From: Cinnamomum chago
Lineage: Eukaryota > Streptophyta > Magnoliopsida > Laurales > Lauraceae
DNA: 64,000 nt
Assembly (NCBI GenBank): GCA_038049695.1
Contig: CP142452.1
Span: 36,506,501-36,570,500, forward strand
Reading direction: 5' to 3'
Part shown: positions 44,326 through 55,032 of the stretch, piece after piece
Layout of the letters: each line of letters opens with the position of its first letter
Position numbering within the stretch: position 1 is the stretch's first letter
The notes under the pieces: generated by a model
What the model saw: the letters and a program-made list of their open reading frames with translations, nothing else
Told to the model about the DNA's origin: nothing
The model's database searches: none
Position numbers and translations under genes: made by a program

Positions 44326-45705
44326 CTAAAGGACTGATGAGGTCTTCATTTCACTAAGCGAGAATGCTTCTGACCACTTGGAGAAATAATCCGTAGCGGC
44401 GAAGATGAAGCGATGACCTTTGCTCAATGGAGGGGAGATAGGACCTATGTTGGCCATACCCCAGGCTTCAAAAGGCCATGAGATCGCTGTAGGATGCAGC
44501 CATTCTGGAGGCATGTGGACATAGTCTCCATGAATTTGGCATTGTTGGCAGCGCTTAGCAAATTGCATTGCATCAGCCACCATGGTAGGCCAATAATAAC
44601 CTAACCTTTTTATCTGATCGTAGAGCTTAGGGCCAGCCTGATGGGCTCCACAAAGACCAGCATGTACTTCTTTGAGTGTTTCTTCAGCTTCTTGTTGTGA
44701 CAAGCAACGTAGAAGTACTCCGTTGTAGGATTTTCTATACAGCATTTTTAAAGGAATATCCAAATGAAAGTTCGAGGCTCGTCTTTGGATGCTTACCCGT
44801 TCTTTTGGATCTTCAGGTAGGATTCCGAACATTATGTAATCAATGAACGGATCCCTCCAGTCGCCGATCAGAGGTTTAAGGACGGAGATCCGATTTCCAA
44901 CCACTTGGTGGCATTCAGCAACTGCTTGATGTGTGTTGAGAGGAGGGAGAATCCTTTTTTGACACACTGTAACTTGCATGTTTTCCCCTTCTTGGACTGC
45001 CATAGACGCAGCAAGTCCAGCCAGGGCATCTGCACGAATGTTTTCACCTCTGAGGATGTGGGTGATGTGACAGATGTCGAACTTTTGTCGAAGCGATTGT
45101 GCCTTGTTGTAGTAAGGCAACAGATCAGGCTTCCTGACTTCAAATTTCTGATTCATCTGGTTGACGATCAGTTGAAAGTCTCCAAAAGCTTCCAGCGTAG
45201 TGATGCCGGATTCGAGGGCGAGTTCCAATCCTATGATCAGGGCTTGGTACTCAGCTGCATTGTTTGAACATGGTTCCAGTAGCGAGAATGCATGCGGAAT
45301 CATGTATTTATCGGGACTAACAAAGAGAATGCCAATTCCCGATATTTGATTTCCCTTTTCATTTGTCCTGGTTGCGCCATCGAAGTACATGTGCCAGGAA
45401 GCATTTGATAAGGAAGTCTCCACACTGTAGACCGGTTCGTCTGGGAGGTCATCCCTGAGTGGAGAATCTTTAGGCAATGGATGCTCCGCGAGGAAGTCTG
45501 CTAGAGTTTGGCCTTTGATTGCTTTTTGTGGTACATACCTAATGTCAAATTGTGACAGGAGGATGGACCATTTTGCTAGTCGGGCATTGAGAGAACTGCC
45601 TTTGTGACAAGGACCTTTAGGAGGTTGATCCTCGAAATCAGGTACACTGTGTTGGCTAGCAGGTAGTGACGCAGTTTTTGCACGGCGAACATCACTGCCA
45701 AGCAT
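44326..45705 (-). pseudogene. T2 second RNase H, integrase zinc domain and first half of core
   Basis: Sense sequence begins near 45600 (LNARLAKWSILLSQFDIRY). The second RNase H has all four acidic residues: MYFDGA, NNAAEYQALIIGLELA, FGDFQLIVNQ and RADALAGLAA. The integrase zinc module follows (KMLYRKSYNGVLLRC, HAGLCGAH, RLGYYWP, RCQQCQIHG). In the core the first catalytic Asp appears lost: the motif reads WGMANIGPI, Ala at codon 44452-44454, where the family has WGMD. A frameshift near 45590-45610 joins it to RT, and a stop at 44326-44328 ends it. Confidence 0.9.
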
Positions 45706-46532
45706 TCTTTTTCGACTGGAGAGTAGCGATGCTCTGCACCTACCAACATGCGGCTAAGGTAATATAGAGCAGCTTCTTTTCCCTCGTCATTCTTTTGTGC
45801 GAGTAGAGCGCCTAAAGAACAGTCAAGGGCTCTTGTGTACAAGAGGAATGGTTTTCCAGTTGTGGGGGCAGCCAACACTGGAGGTTTAGTCAGGTATGAC
45901 TTGATGTCCTGGAACGCGGCTTCACATTCAGCATCCCAGACAAAATCGACACCTTTCTTCATTAACCGAGAGAATGGACGGCACTTCCCTGATAGGTTGG
46001 AGATGAACTGTCGAATGTATGCCAATCTTCCTTGGAGCCCTTTCAATTGTCTTAGGGTTCTTGGAGATGGCATTTCTAGGATAGCCTTGACTTTGGTGGG
46101 GTCAAGCTCTATGCTAGCTTTCCGTACTATGAATCCGAGAAACTTACCCGATGAAACACCGAAGAAGCATTTGAGGGGATTCATTCGCAGTTTGTGTTTG
46201 CGAAGTCGGAGGAAGACTTCTCGAAGATCTTTGAGATGGTCTTCTTTTCTTTTGCTTTTGACAGCGAGGTCATCGACATAACATTCGACCGTCTTGTGCT
46301 GCATATCTTGGAATATCTTCATCATAGCCCTCTGATATGTAGCACCGGCGTTCTTCAGACCAAATGGCATGATAGTGTAGCAATACACGCCAAACGGGGT
46401 CCGAAATGCTGTGTGTTTTTCATCTTCAGGATGCATCTTTATCTGATTGTAGCCAGAGAAGCCATCCATGAATGTCATTCGCTCGAACCCACAGGTGTTG
46501 TCGATCATCACCTCCGGTATAGGGAGCGGCAA
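45576..46532 (-). pseudogene. T2 reverse transcriptase and first RNase H
   Basis: Motifs are FMDGFSGYNQIKM (21-33), MPFGLKNAGATYQRAM (55-70) and an intact YVDD (85-88), followed by thumb, connection (LKGLQGRLAYIRQF) and first RNase H (YLSRMLVGAEHRYSPVEKECL). The N-terminal motif RVCIDYRDLNNACPKD is encoded just upstream, 46586-46535, after a stop at 46587-46589. The frame is the same as protease and gag. It runs out of register at about 45600, where the sense reading moves to the frame of 45705-44326. Confidence 0.92.
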
Positions 46533-47141
46533 TTCATCTTTTGGGCATGCATTGTTTAGGTCTCTGTAATCAATGCAGACCCTGATTTACCCATTTTTCT
46601 TTGTCACGGGGACGCTGTTGGCCAACCATTTAGGATGCTGTTCCTCACGGATGAAGCCAACGCTTTTGAGTTTTTGAACTTCTTGTTCAATTTTGTCCAT
46701 CACGTCAGGACGGAACCTTCTTTGGCCTTATTTGAAAGGCTTGATATCTTTTTGAAGATTGAGTTTGTGGACTGCTATTTTGGGGTCTAAGCCAGGCATC
46801 TCAGCGTAAGACCATGCAAAACAATCAACGAACTCATGAAGAAATGCGATATACTCGGGTAACTCATCATCCTTTATATTCTTGCTTATGAATACAGGAC
46901 GTGGGTTATCAGGTGTTCCCAAGTCTATCTTTTGAACAGAATCTTCAGTTGGAAGGTTTGAAGGTGGTTCCTCCACAATATTTTCGGAGGCTTCCAGCCC
47001 AACAAAGCCTTCTGGAGTTCCAAAGGTATCTACAGACCACGGCTCTGCTTTTGTCCATGGGTCTTCTTGATTGGTACTTTTCTCAAGATTTGCTATGAGA
47101 TGGTCCCAATCACCTGTTGAAACTAGGTCGAAGTAGGGCAC
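46533..47141 (-). pseudogene. T2 pol, pre-RT region and RT N-terminus
   Basis: The segment contains IDLGTPDNPRPVFISKN, FVDCFAWSYAEMPGL (the pre-RT signature) and KLNLQKDIKPFK. A stop at 46728-46730 follows, then in frame GQRRFRPDVMDKIEQEVQKL and a second stop at 46587-46589 inside the RT N-terminal motif. Both stops are in an otherwise uninterrupted frame. Confidence 0.88.
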
Positions 47142-47177
47142 TTCTTTTGGAGATGATGGTTCTTCTGGGCTAGAAAA

Positions 47178-47912
47178 TCATGTATCCGTATCATCGGTCA
47201 ATTCCTCTTCATCATCCGAGAAATCATACCAATTGGGTGAGCTTCCTAAATCTTCGACGGGTGACTCTTCAAAGAGATATCCGGGGAGATCGATGTCTTC
47301 ATTAATATGAGATGTTGAGGCTTGGTCTGCAAGACGACTTTGCAGCCTTTGTGTCAATTGTCTCAAGGGAGCGTCAGGATCATACCCCAGCCCATGTGAA
47401 GACTTTTCTATGTGGCGGTGGGGTTTCCAACCTTCCAGTTGACTTTTGGTCAGGGTTGGTTCCAATGGCGTGATAATACCACGGCCACCTCCCAAACCGA
47501 TTGGGTTTTGAGCGTCGTAGCCCATTTTCTTCATGATAGCTTGTGCCATTGGACTATATAGGGATAGTTGAGGCATACCTTCATTTTGGAAAGGTTCAAG
47601 CGAAGAATTTGATGAAGAAACTCTCGATTTATGGAAGAAGATTGGCTTTTCTTCTGCTGATGTTGCTGGAACAACGAAGGAAGCAGATGTCGGATCTTTT
47701 ATGTCAACGGTTGTCTCCATCGGAGTGAGAGCGGGCTGGAGTTGTTGATCATCAGCTTGGCTTGACGATGTGTCGTCTTCTGGCTCTGAGTCCGAATCCG
47801 TGTCTTGCAAGATAGACACGAAGGAGACAGCAAACTTGCCCCCAGCCTTTTGATTTGTCTTCTTTGCTTTGGTGGTGATCACCAGAGGCTTTGAAGACTT
47901 GAGGGAGACCAT
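47178..47912 (-). pseudogene. T2 pol spacer with G-patch-like motif
   Basis: A Ser/Asp-rich spacer (DTDSDSEPEDDTSSS) leads to AQAIMKKMGYDAQNPIGLGGG, a G-patch-like glycine motif that Tat/Ogre elements carry between protease and RT. The segment ends in an acidic tail and a stop at 47178-47180, then continues in the same frame as the pre-RT region. Confidence 0.8.
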
Positions 47913-48053
47913 GAAGGGAGATTGATTATTCTCTTCGGTTTTGATAGAGGGTTTGTTTTCTTCCGGTGATTGCTGAGGAGCCTTGCCTTTGTCTTTCTGG
48001 AGATTTTCGGCAAAGGGTGTTGTTTCTTCCTCCCTTTCTTCTTTTTCATCTTT
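47913..48053 (-). pseudogene. T2 Lys/Glu-rich linker after protease
   Basis: In the pol frame this stretch encodes a highly charged linker (KDEKEERKEE, then PSIKTEENNQSP) between the stop at 48054-48056 and the G-patch segment. Confidence 0.7.
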
Positions 48054-49607
48054 TTACATCTGAGCATCTGCGAAATAGACTTCTTTGCCTTTGAAGGGTT
48101 TTTTGTCTGCAAACACTCGATGTATCAAGCCGTTATTGCCAACGAACTTGATGCACTGATGTAAAGTCGAAGGGACAACACCATTCTCGTGTATCCAGGG
48201 GCGTCTGAGAAGGATGTTGTAGCATGAAGGGGTCTTTATTGCATAGACAATGACCTCGGAGATAAGATCACCGATTTGCAACTTGAACCTGAATTTGCCG
48301 ATCGGCCTTTGAGCGCTGCCATCATATCCAAAGATGGACACAGACGTGTGATTCAGCTTGCTAGGCGGAATGCCCAGTTCTTCAAGTGCCGAAGTGGAGA
48401 TGAGGTTGAGTGCAGAACCTGGATCGATCTGGATTCTGCGTACTGGCACCTCTTTGATGTACCCGGTGAAGTACAGGGGTCGGTTGTGCTTTGTCTCGCC
48501 TAGCAGGAGGTCTTCCTTGGTGAAGGCGATGATTGCACTTGCTGCTTTTTGAACTGAGAGGCATTCGATGCAGGATCCCTCGGTTTTCTTCTTTTCTCCT
48601 TTTGAGGGAGTTTTTGATTTTTTGACCCTATAGTCCATTTCAATTTGTAGGACTTGTGGGGCATGTTTGTCGACATCCGCATCCAGCATTTGTAGTTCTG
48701 AAATGAGACTATCACGAGTCTGTGGTGACATTCGTAATAAGTCTAGGATGTGCAGACGTGCAGGTATGTGTTTGAAGTGCTGAATCAAGTCATACTTGAA
48801 AGCCTCCTTGGGGCCTGCATTTTCATTATTCTTGCCACTAGGGGCGTTTACAGCTTGTTTTCCCGAAGGATTTACAAAAGAAGCAGAAGGTTGGTTGTAG
48901 TTTTTGTGGTAATCCCGGCCAGAACGGGTACCTCTACCAACTTCAAGAGCTTCTGGAGAAGGGTCTTTGTTTGGAAGATCACCCTCGAGATCGAGGGGTT
49001 GTTCCTTCTCATTTGCTGAAGATGTCTCTGTGTCAGCATTGCCATCTTCAGTAATTGTGTTGCATGGAGCATTTTTCGGGAGCAAGTCCTGAACAGCATC
49101 CAGCAACTTTCCTTCTTTATCGAATATTTTGTTGGTCCAGACATCACCGATGAGATCGGGCATTTGGGACCAATTGACCGGATTTTCTCTGAAGAAGATT
49201 TCACCGGCTGGAATTTCTTCAAGGTGATCAGTCGGAAAATGTTTGAGTTCCGATGTCACTGTTCCAGGAGACGAAGCCTGAGAAGGTGTGGTTCCAGAGG
49301 AATTATCATCCTGAGCTATTGCATTGCAAGTAACTTTGACGGAAGATGCCTCCAAGATGAACTGTTGCGAATCAGATTCGTCCTCAGATGTAAGAGGATC
49401 ATCGATCCAACAGCTTTCTTCGTTTTCCGGGGTTACCGGAGGAGATTCCTGTAGATTTTCAGGAACTTTCGGTGCTGGGTTGGGACGAAGCTGGTTGATG
49501 CGACCTTGTTCTTGCTCTATAGCAAGGTGCTGCAAGATCCTTGCGTATTCATCGAGATCAGGCATGGGGGCCAAAACTCCTTGTGGTTCAACATGGTTGG
49601 GTTCCAC
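48054..49607 (-). pseudogene. T2 gag-pol linker and aspartic protease
   Basis: The first 230 residues are acidic and unordered, followed by YDLIQHFKHIPARLHILDLL, the conserved pre-protease helix. The protease has IDPGSALNLIS with D-P-G-S at 395-398, GYDGSAQRPIG (flap region) and YNILLRRPWIHE. D-P-G-S is shared with H, so it is a lineage variant and not damage. It is in one frame with gag and RT, limited by stops at 49632-49634 and 48054-48056. Confidence 0.9.
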
Positions 49608-49634
49608 TGGAGTATTTTCTTGGACAGCCTCTTA

Positions 49635-50594
49635 GTCTTCTTCATCATCAGACCAGGATCCTTGCGACTATAATGGGTTATACCAGATTACTGGCATAAG
49701 ATGAGATTCAGGGATCCATTCCTCGTCGGAGAGATATTCTCCTATTTCGAGAGATTCCTCCCACTCATCGATGTCACTAGCGGTGTCACTGGACTCGTAT
49801 CCATCCATGGGGAATCCGACCACCGAGTTGCAAGAGTATGATGCCCCCTGCGTAGTTTCATCTTTGAGGTGCGGTGGCATGAAATCACCAAGAGTGAATC
49901 TTCTTGCCGCCTTTGAAGTCTTGGGAGGAGACTCTTCTGTTGCCCCCAGTGAAGCGGTAGAGGAGGTCTCTGCTTTTTCAGCGACTTCTTGCTTTTTCGG
50001 AGCTTTCTCCTGCTGTTTGAGTTTGCGGAGTTGTTTCCTGGCTTGCCTTCGCTGTTGAGCGGTTGGCTTTGTTTTGATGACCTCCCAATTTTCATCTTCT
50101 AGGAGATCGGGGTGTACCCATATGGGATGTTCGTCTGATGTTGGATATGGAACCAACTCTTGGGACGTTTGGGTCATCTTTATCACCTTGAAGGAAGTAG
50201 TGATCTTCTCTTTTGGTGATTTTTGTTTTTGTCCACACGACACCATGTTGACGGAGGCAGACCCATAGTTCTTGTCGAAGGTGATGACTCCGTTTTTCCA
50301 CATCTCATTTATCTTCTCTCTCACAACAAAGCATTGATTGAGAGGATGCGAGACCATCTGATGGTATGGACGGTACCGAGGATCGTTGGTTTTGCCAACA
50401 TCGCCCGGTCTTTTGGGGTCAGGCAAGGTGAGTTTACCGTTTGCGAGAAATGCCCCAAAAATTTCTTCAACATCTTCATCGAACGGGTATTTCTTCTCTA
50501 CTCGTTCTTTGAAGGCATCAGAGAGTTCAGGCTTTTTACCTGCAGCTTTGTTTTCAGCTTTCTTTGGCGGCTGAGGAGCTGACTTGTTTTGCAC
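49635..50594 (-). pseudogene. T2 gag, C-terminal part
   Basis: The translation is Lys/Pro-rich at first (PQPPKKAENKAAGKKPEL), then has a conserved segment LTLPDPKRPGDVGKTNDPRY, YHQMVSHPLNQCFVV and MWKNGVITFDKN, the modified knuckle region in which YHQ...HPLNQC replaces a classical CCHC. A charged tail with RRQARKQLRKLK follows. Stops at 50604, 49668 and 49632 punctuate the otherwise open frame. Confidence 0.82.
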
Positions 50595-50603
50595 ATTGAG
50601 AAC

Positions 50604-50999
50604 CTATTTTTTCTTTAGCTTTGAGGTTGCAATGGTGGTCGGCTCCTTCTTTGATGATTTCTGACTGTTGAGGTCTTTGATCACCGTTTCAGCCTCCATA
50701 GAAGCTTCTAGGAGTTCACTTAGGTTTTTTGATTTGTTGCCGATGATCATGGAGCGGATTCTTGCTCTCATGTTGTTACGGAAGATGTCGACTAGCGACG
50801 CTTGTGGTAATACATCTGAGCATTTGTACGCCATTGCCTTCCACTTGTGAATGAAGTCATATGTTGACTCACTCTCTCCCTGTTTTAGGCTGCAGAGCTG
50901 CGCCATAGTAACAGGATGATCCTCACCTTTGAAGTGGGTTAGGAAGCGTGTCTCCAGCATGGCCCAATTTTGAATGGAGTCCTCCGGTAGAGTGGAGTA
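50604..50999 (-). pseudogene. T2 gag, second half of capsid
   Basis: It continues the capsid core: LETRFLTHFKGEDHPVTM, LCSLKQGESESTYDFIHKW and LVDIFRNNMRARIRSMI. The upstream half ends at a stop at 51000-51002 exactly where related gags have tryptophan in F-D-W-Y, so one base change accounts for the break. Confidence 0.87.
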
Positions 51000-51632
51000 T
51001 CAATCAAAGGTCGTACCTTTTAGGGTACTTGCAAAGAGGCGGATTTTGAGGGCATCTTGATCCGCAATAGCTCCCGTCAGGATCTTGAAATGGATGACGT
51101 GTTGTCTGGCTGAACCTTTCCCCGTATATGTTTGGAGAGTAGGTTGCTTGAATTTTGTAGGGAACGGGACCGAGTCCATCCACAAGGGATATGGTGGCTT
51201 CATCCCATGCTCCTTTAGTGTATCCTCTTCTTTTGCTTTGGCGAGGATATCGTCAACGTCCTTTTTGGTAAGGGCGCGTGACTCACTGTTTTCCGCATTT
51301 TCCTCGTCGCCTTGATGGCTCTGAGGAGCTTCATTGTTTGGCGGACGTTGGATAGTGAGAAGGAGGTTTTCTATTAGGGCCTCTATTCTCTGCTGTCCTT
51401 GTTCCAGCTGCTGGATGCGTGCAGCTACGTCATCATGTGGCGGAGGTTGCTCAGCATTTGTGACCAAGATGTTCATTCTTCGAGAGTCGAAAGAGGATAC
51501 AGTCTTGGTGACTGAGCTGGAGCTCATTCTTTTAGATGAAGAGCTCGAGGAGTGATTACTCCGGTGTCCTTGACTTGAAGGAGCGGGAGAATCTTCTCGA
51601 TGTCTTCTTGTCCGAGTGACGCTGCGAGTCAC
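51000..51632 (-). pseudogene. T2 gag, N-terminal part and first half of capsid
   Basis: After a Ser/Arg-rich head comes a coiled coil (RIQQLEQGQQRIEALIENL), a linker, then PYPLWMDSVPFP, FKQPTLQTYTGKGSARQHV and LKIRLFASTLKGTTFD, the beginning of the Retrotrans_gag core. There is no ATG at the head: the frame is continuous with ORF1 upstream, from which it is separated only by a TGA at 51636-51638. Confidence 0.87.
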
Positions 51633-51635
51633 CGG

Positions 51636-52583
51636 TCATCTGACATGGATTTTAGTTGCCGACTTTTGATGTCTTCTGGTTTTTCCAACCATATGGACAA
51701 CAACAACTTGATTGGGTCTTTCTTTTTCAACCCGTTTTTTGGAGACCTGAAGTGCAGAATGCTGGGTTCTTTGCTTCTCTAGTCTCTTTTGTCGATATGC
51801 CACGCGGCGGCGCATACGACGAGTAATTTGAGCTTCAGTTAGCTCTGGCTGCGCTCTGGCAATGAAGGATGTAGTCCCTGGTGCGCAGCAGCCGAGGTTG
51901 TCTTCTTTGAAGACTGGCAGGGACAGGATCCGGATGCGGTCCTTTGCCTGTCGCAGCGAAGCCTTGAATTTGGCGAGTTCGGCCCCTGTTGAGAGGAAGG
52001 GTCGACTCGCAGGAGTGCAAGCCTTTGCAGGTTCTTGCGGAGGCCTTACGATGCACGATTTGATTTTGGGCTTGTAGGAGCAAGCCGGCTCGTGCTGAGT
52101 TGGTTTTGTTTGGCGGAGGGTAGGTTTCTCCTCTTTCATGTAAGCAAGAGGGTAGAACCGGTTATCCTTGAGAGGGGCCAGGTATACTGGCTTTGCAAGT
52201 GTTTGTGACCTTCTTTGTTTGGGTGAAGGTCTTGGGGACCAAGTCTCTGAGCAGACCTGGTTTCTTGTAGGTTGAGGCTTTGCAGGAGCGCTACGGGCCT
52301 CAGGCTTCTTGATGATCGCCCTTGGTATCACTGTAGTGATACGTTGAGGGGCGGTTCTCTGCTTCTTGGCAGGTGCAGTTTCTTCTGCGGGTAGTGGGAA
52401 TGGTCCCAATGACTCGAAGACGATGGTCCGGGGAGTTGAGGTCGACCCGGTGTTCTGGGAGTCGCCAAGGGTGGTGATGCTTTGGCAACTGGCGGGGCGC
52501 TTGTAAGTGCGCTTGGTTTGTTTGTCTTGGAGCATGAGCTGGTACTTGTTCTCATCGAAGGTGATGGTTAATGAAGCTGCCAT
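51636..52583 (-). CDS. T2 ORF1, unknown basic protein fused in frame ahead of gag
   Basis: From the first in-frame ATG at 52583 (MAASLTITFDENKYQLML) the frame runs 315 residues to a TGA at 51636, after which gag follows in the same frame. The protein is rich in Pro, Lys, Arg and Gln. Visible blocks are a folded-looking head (ITFDENKYQLML), a Pro/Ala/Lys middle, a CCAPGTTSFIARAQPEL segment and a very basic tail (RRMRRRVAYRQKRLEK), which could bind RNA or act as a nuclear signal. I recognise no domain. Ogre-type elements are known for an extra ORF before gag; whether the TGA is original or a mutation is unclear. No break occurs within it. Confidence 0.65.
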   Translation of the reverse strand: MAASLTITFDENKYQLMLQDKQTKRTYKRPASCQSITTLGDSQNTGSTSTPRTIVFESLGPFPLPAEETAPAKKQRTAPQRITTVIPRAIIKKPEARSAPAKPQPTRNQVCSETWSPRPSPKQRRSQTLAKPVYLAPLKDNRFYPLAYMKEEKPTLRQTKPTQHEPACSYKPKIKSCIVRPPQEPAKACTPASRPFLSTGAELAKFKASLRQAKDRIRILSLPVFKEDNLGCCAPGTTSFIARAQPELTEAQITRRMRRRVAYRQKRLEKQRTQHSALQVSKKRVEKERPNQVVVVHMVGKTRRHQKSATKIHVR

Positions 52584-52635
52584 TGTTAGTTTTTGGAAAA
52601 CTTCTGAAACAAGACCATATCCATTAGTAATCACA

Positions 52636-54137
52636 AGAATATGGTGATCATAAATGGAAAATACTATGGTTTCGCCTCTTCAAGTCGCCCGAGGGGTCAT
52701 GGTCCAGCCCAAGCAACATGAGGAAGGCAGAAAAGCCATAGAGGGCACAATTGTTCTAAACGCAGGTAGGGTCAGCTCAGAATGAGCGTCCCAGTGACTG
52801 CTAGAAGCAATTGTGAACCTTAATTCAAATTACCGAGAAGCAAAGCTCACTCAAGGTAAAATGATATAAGGTTGAGATACAAATGTGTCGGTTGCGAATA
52901 CAGTAGACCCGAAAGGGCGTACTAGCACCGCTAGGCACAAATGTTGCAAATCGCATCCTTGGAAAGGACACGAGATGAGATTTTCGAAAGGTCAAGATTG
53001 GATTCATAAAAGAGAGCAAATGGTATTCCAATCCGAAAATGAGCTCAACATTTCTGCGAGCTCGAAAGTCCGAAAAGGAAGGGACCAGGATTTCTCAAAT
53101 GTGAATCCAAAAGTGACGGAAGTTTTTTTTTTTTTTTTTTTTAAAAATTCACATAGATCTCCAATTCGATCTTATGAAACCTCAGTTGATAGATCAGCCC
53201 CCAGGTAAGGGTAGGATTACTTAATGAACCCGTTTGGAGGACCCTTGCCTAGAACAGTCTAGCTGTCTCCACACTCTGGACAAGGCTTTTCTTAGATCCA
53301 CTTTGGTCAAAGAACGCAATTGGTGCAACTTTAGTGGTTTTTTTTTTTTTTGAAAGATTTTTTTTTATGGATTCATAGAAGAGAGCGAATGGTGCAATTC
53401 CGAAAATGAGTTCAACATTTCTGCGATCTCGAAGTCCGAAAAGGAAGAAGCCAAAGTTTCTCAACTTAAACCCAAAAGGGAGAAATCTAAAGTTTTTTTT
53501 AAATCGATTTTTTTTTTGTGATTCATAGAAGAGAGCGAATGGTGTTTCATTCCGAAAATGAGTTCAACATTTCTGCGATCTCGAAGTCCGAAAAGGAAGA
53601 AACCAAAGTTTCTCAACTTAAACCCAAAAGGGAGAAATCTAAAGTTTTTTTTTTAAATCGATTTTTTTTTTTGGATTCATAGAAGAGAGTGAATGGTGTT
53701 CCATTCCGAAAATGAGTTCAACATTTCTGCGATCTCGAAGTCCGAAAAGGAAGAAACCAAAGTTTCTCAACTTAAACCCAAAAGAGAGAAATCTGAAGTT
53801 TTTTTTTTCATTTTTTTTTGTGGATTCATAGAAGAGAGCGAATGGTGTTCCATTCCGAAAATGAGTTCAACATTTCTGCGATCTCGAAGTCCGAAAAGGA
53901 AGAAACCAAAGTTTCTCAACTTAAACCCAAAAGGGAGAAATCTGAAATTTTTATAAATCAGATTTTGTTTCTTTTTGAGAATTTTTTTTAGAAACAAGAA
54001 AGACTGGAAATAAACTCAAAAGAAGAAATTTCCAAGAATCCCATCTCATGTGTTTTTTTTTTAGATGCAAGATCCAACATAGGCCACCAACTAAAAAGGA
54101 GCCAAAGAATCCAAGCATCGTGTTCTCAAATGAACAA
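52636..54137 (-). other. T2 5' leader
   Basis: About 1.5 kb between primer site and ORF1 without coding evidence. Most of it is the tandem array at 53000-53960. Long leaders are usual for Ogre-type elements. Confidence 0.65.
53000..53960. repeat. Tandem array of about 150-base units in the T2 leader
   Basis: GGATTCATAGAAGAGAGCG recurs at about 53369, 53519, 53673 and 53822, with a diverged unit at 53000. Each unit continues ATTCCGAAAATGAG, CATTTCTGCGATCTCGAAG and a T-run of 8-20 bases. The periods are 149-154. Confidence 0.93.
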
Positions 54138-54156
54138 GGTCCCACCGAGTGTGCCA
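54138..54156 (-). other. Primer-binding site of T2
   Basis: On minus, three bases after the LTR end (...GACCATCA), TGGCACACTCGGTGGGACC begins with the TGG expected from a tRNA CCA end. I cannot name the tRNA. Confidence 0.65.
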
Positions 54157-54159
54157 GCT

Positions 54160-55032
54160 TGATGGTCCCGGCTTTTCTCCTTTTTCCAAAGCTGCCTCCG
54201 CCCCGGGGCTGACGGGGTACTGTGGAGGGAAAGAAAGGAAAAGCGAGCATCAGTTTTTTTTTGTACGGGTATGCCAATTTCTCTTTTATACTTGGAATTT
54301 AGAAATGGTGATCCGGAGATTCACCTTCACAAGTAAAAAGGGAAATGAAACTTTTTTCTAGTTTTCCATTGCAAATATACTTTAATGAAAGAGACAATTT
54401 TTTAATGCCGTGAAAGGCGTTTTTGTGCCGTAGAAGGCGGTTTGGTGCCGTTGAAGGCAATTTTGCCGTAAAAGGCGATTTGGTGCCGTAAAAGGCGATT
54501 TTGCCGTAAAAGGCGATTTACAAATCTCATCAAAATGAAAAGACAAGAATTGTGAATTTTTTTTTGTCTCCTAAAAAAAATACAATTTACAACAGAAAAG
54601 TAAGAAAAAGGAATCTAACTTCTCATGCGATTGTGGGAGGGCTCGTTCAGATCGACGGTCGCGAGTCATGTATGGGCTCCGCCATCGTCCTTCAGATGAG
54701 AACATAGTGCTTTGATTCTTTGGCTTGGCTCAAACCTCAGTTTTTTAGAGGATAAAGACCAAGGGAAGGTCCTATATCCAATAAAAAAGAGAGTAGACGG
54801 ACTGAAAAGCCGCATCTAGCCATGTTGGATAAAAGGAGAGGTGGCCTTTGGGGGGGGTGGCCCCCCCAAGGAACTTTGATCACCTTGTAGTGCTTGTTGC
54901 AGTAGAGTTTTCTTGAAGGAGCAGAGTTGTAGAGATTTCTCCGAGGATTTTTGAATGATTTTCTGGCGATTTTTCTGGACCTGTTTCCCTTGGAATGGCC
55001 TCCTATTTATAGGCATTTGGTAGCCATTTAGG
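54160..55032 (-). repeat. T2 5' LTR (right copy), missing its first 1.9 kb
   Basis: It matches 36518-37396 almost perfectly and then changes at TAGCCATTTAGG to H repeat sequence. The missing part is U3, which normally holds the promoter, so this copy has probably lost sense transcription. Confidence 0.88.

Larger units (their letters stand above)
36518..55032 (-). mobile_element. Element T2: young Tat-like Ty3/gypsy retrotransposon with antisense gene
   Basis: LTR sequence at 36518-39306 and 54160-55032 brackets a minus-strand ORF1-gag-protease-RT-RNase H-integrase. Polypurine tract and primer site are both visible next to the LTRs. In the 870 bases that both LTRs share I count 12 substitutions and a few homopolymer indels by eye, so the insertion is recent compared with T1. 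The right LTR lacks its outer 1.9 kb and no clean duplication remains on that side; GAACC precedes the left end. Confidence 0.9.

Noticed and set aside
50223..50582. A 119-residue plus-strand frame opposite T2 gag
   Set aside because: It is a shadow of the gag frame, with no start context or domain.
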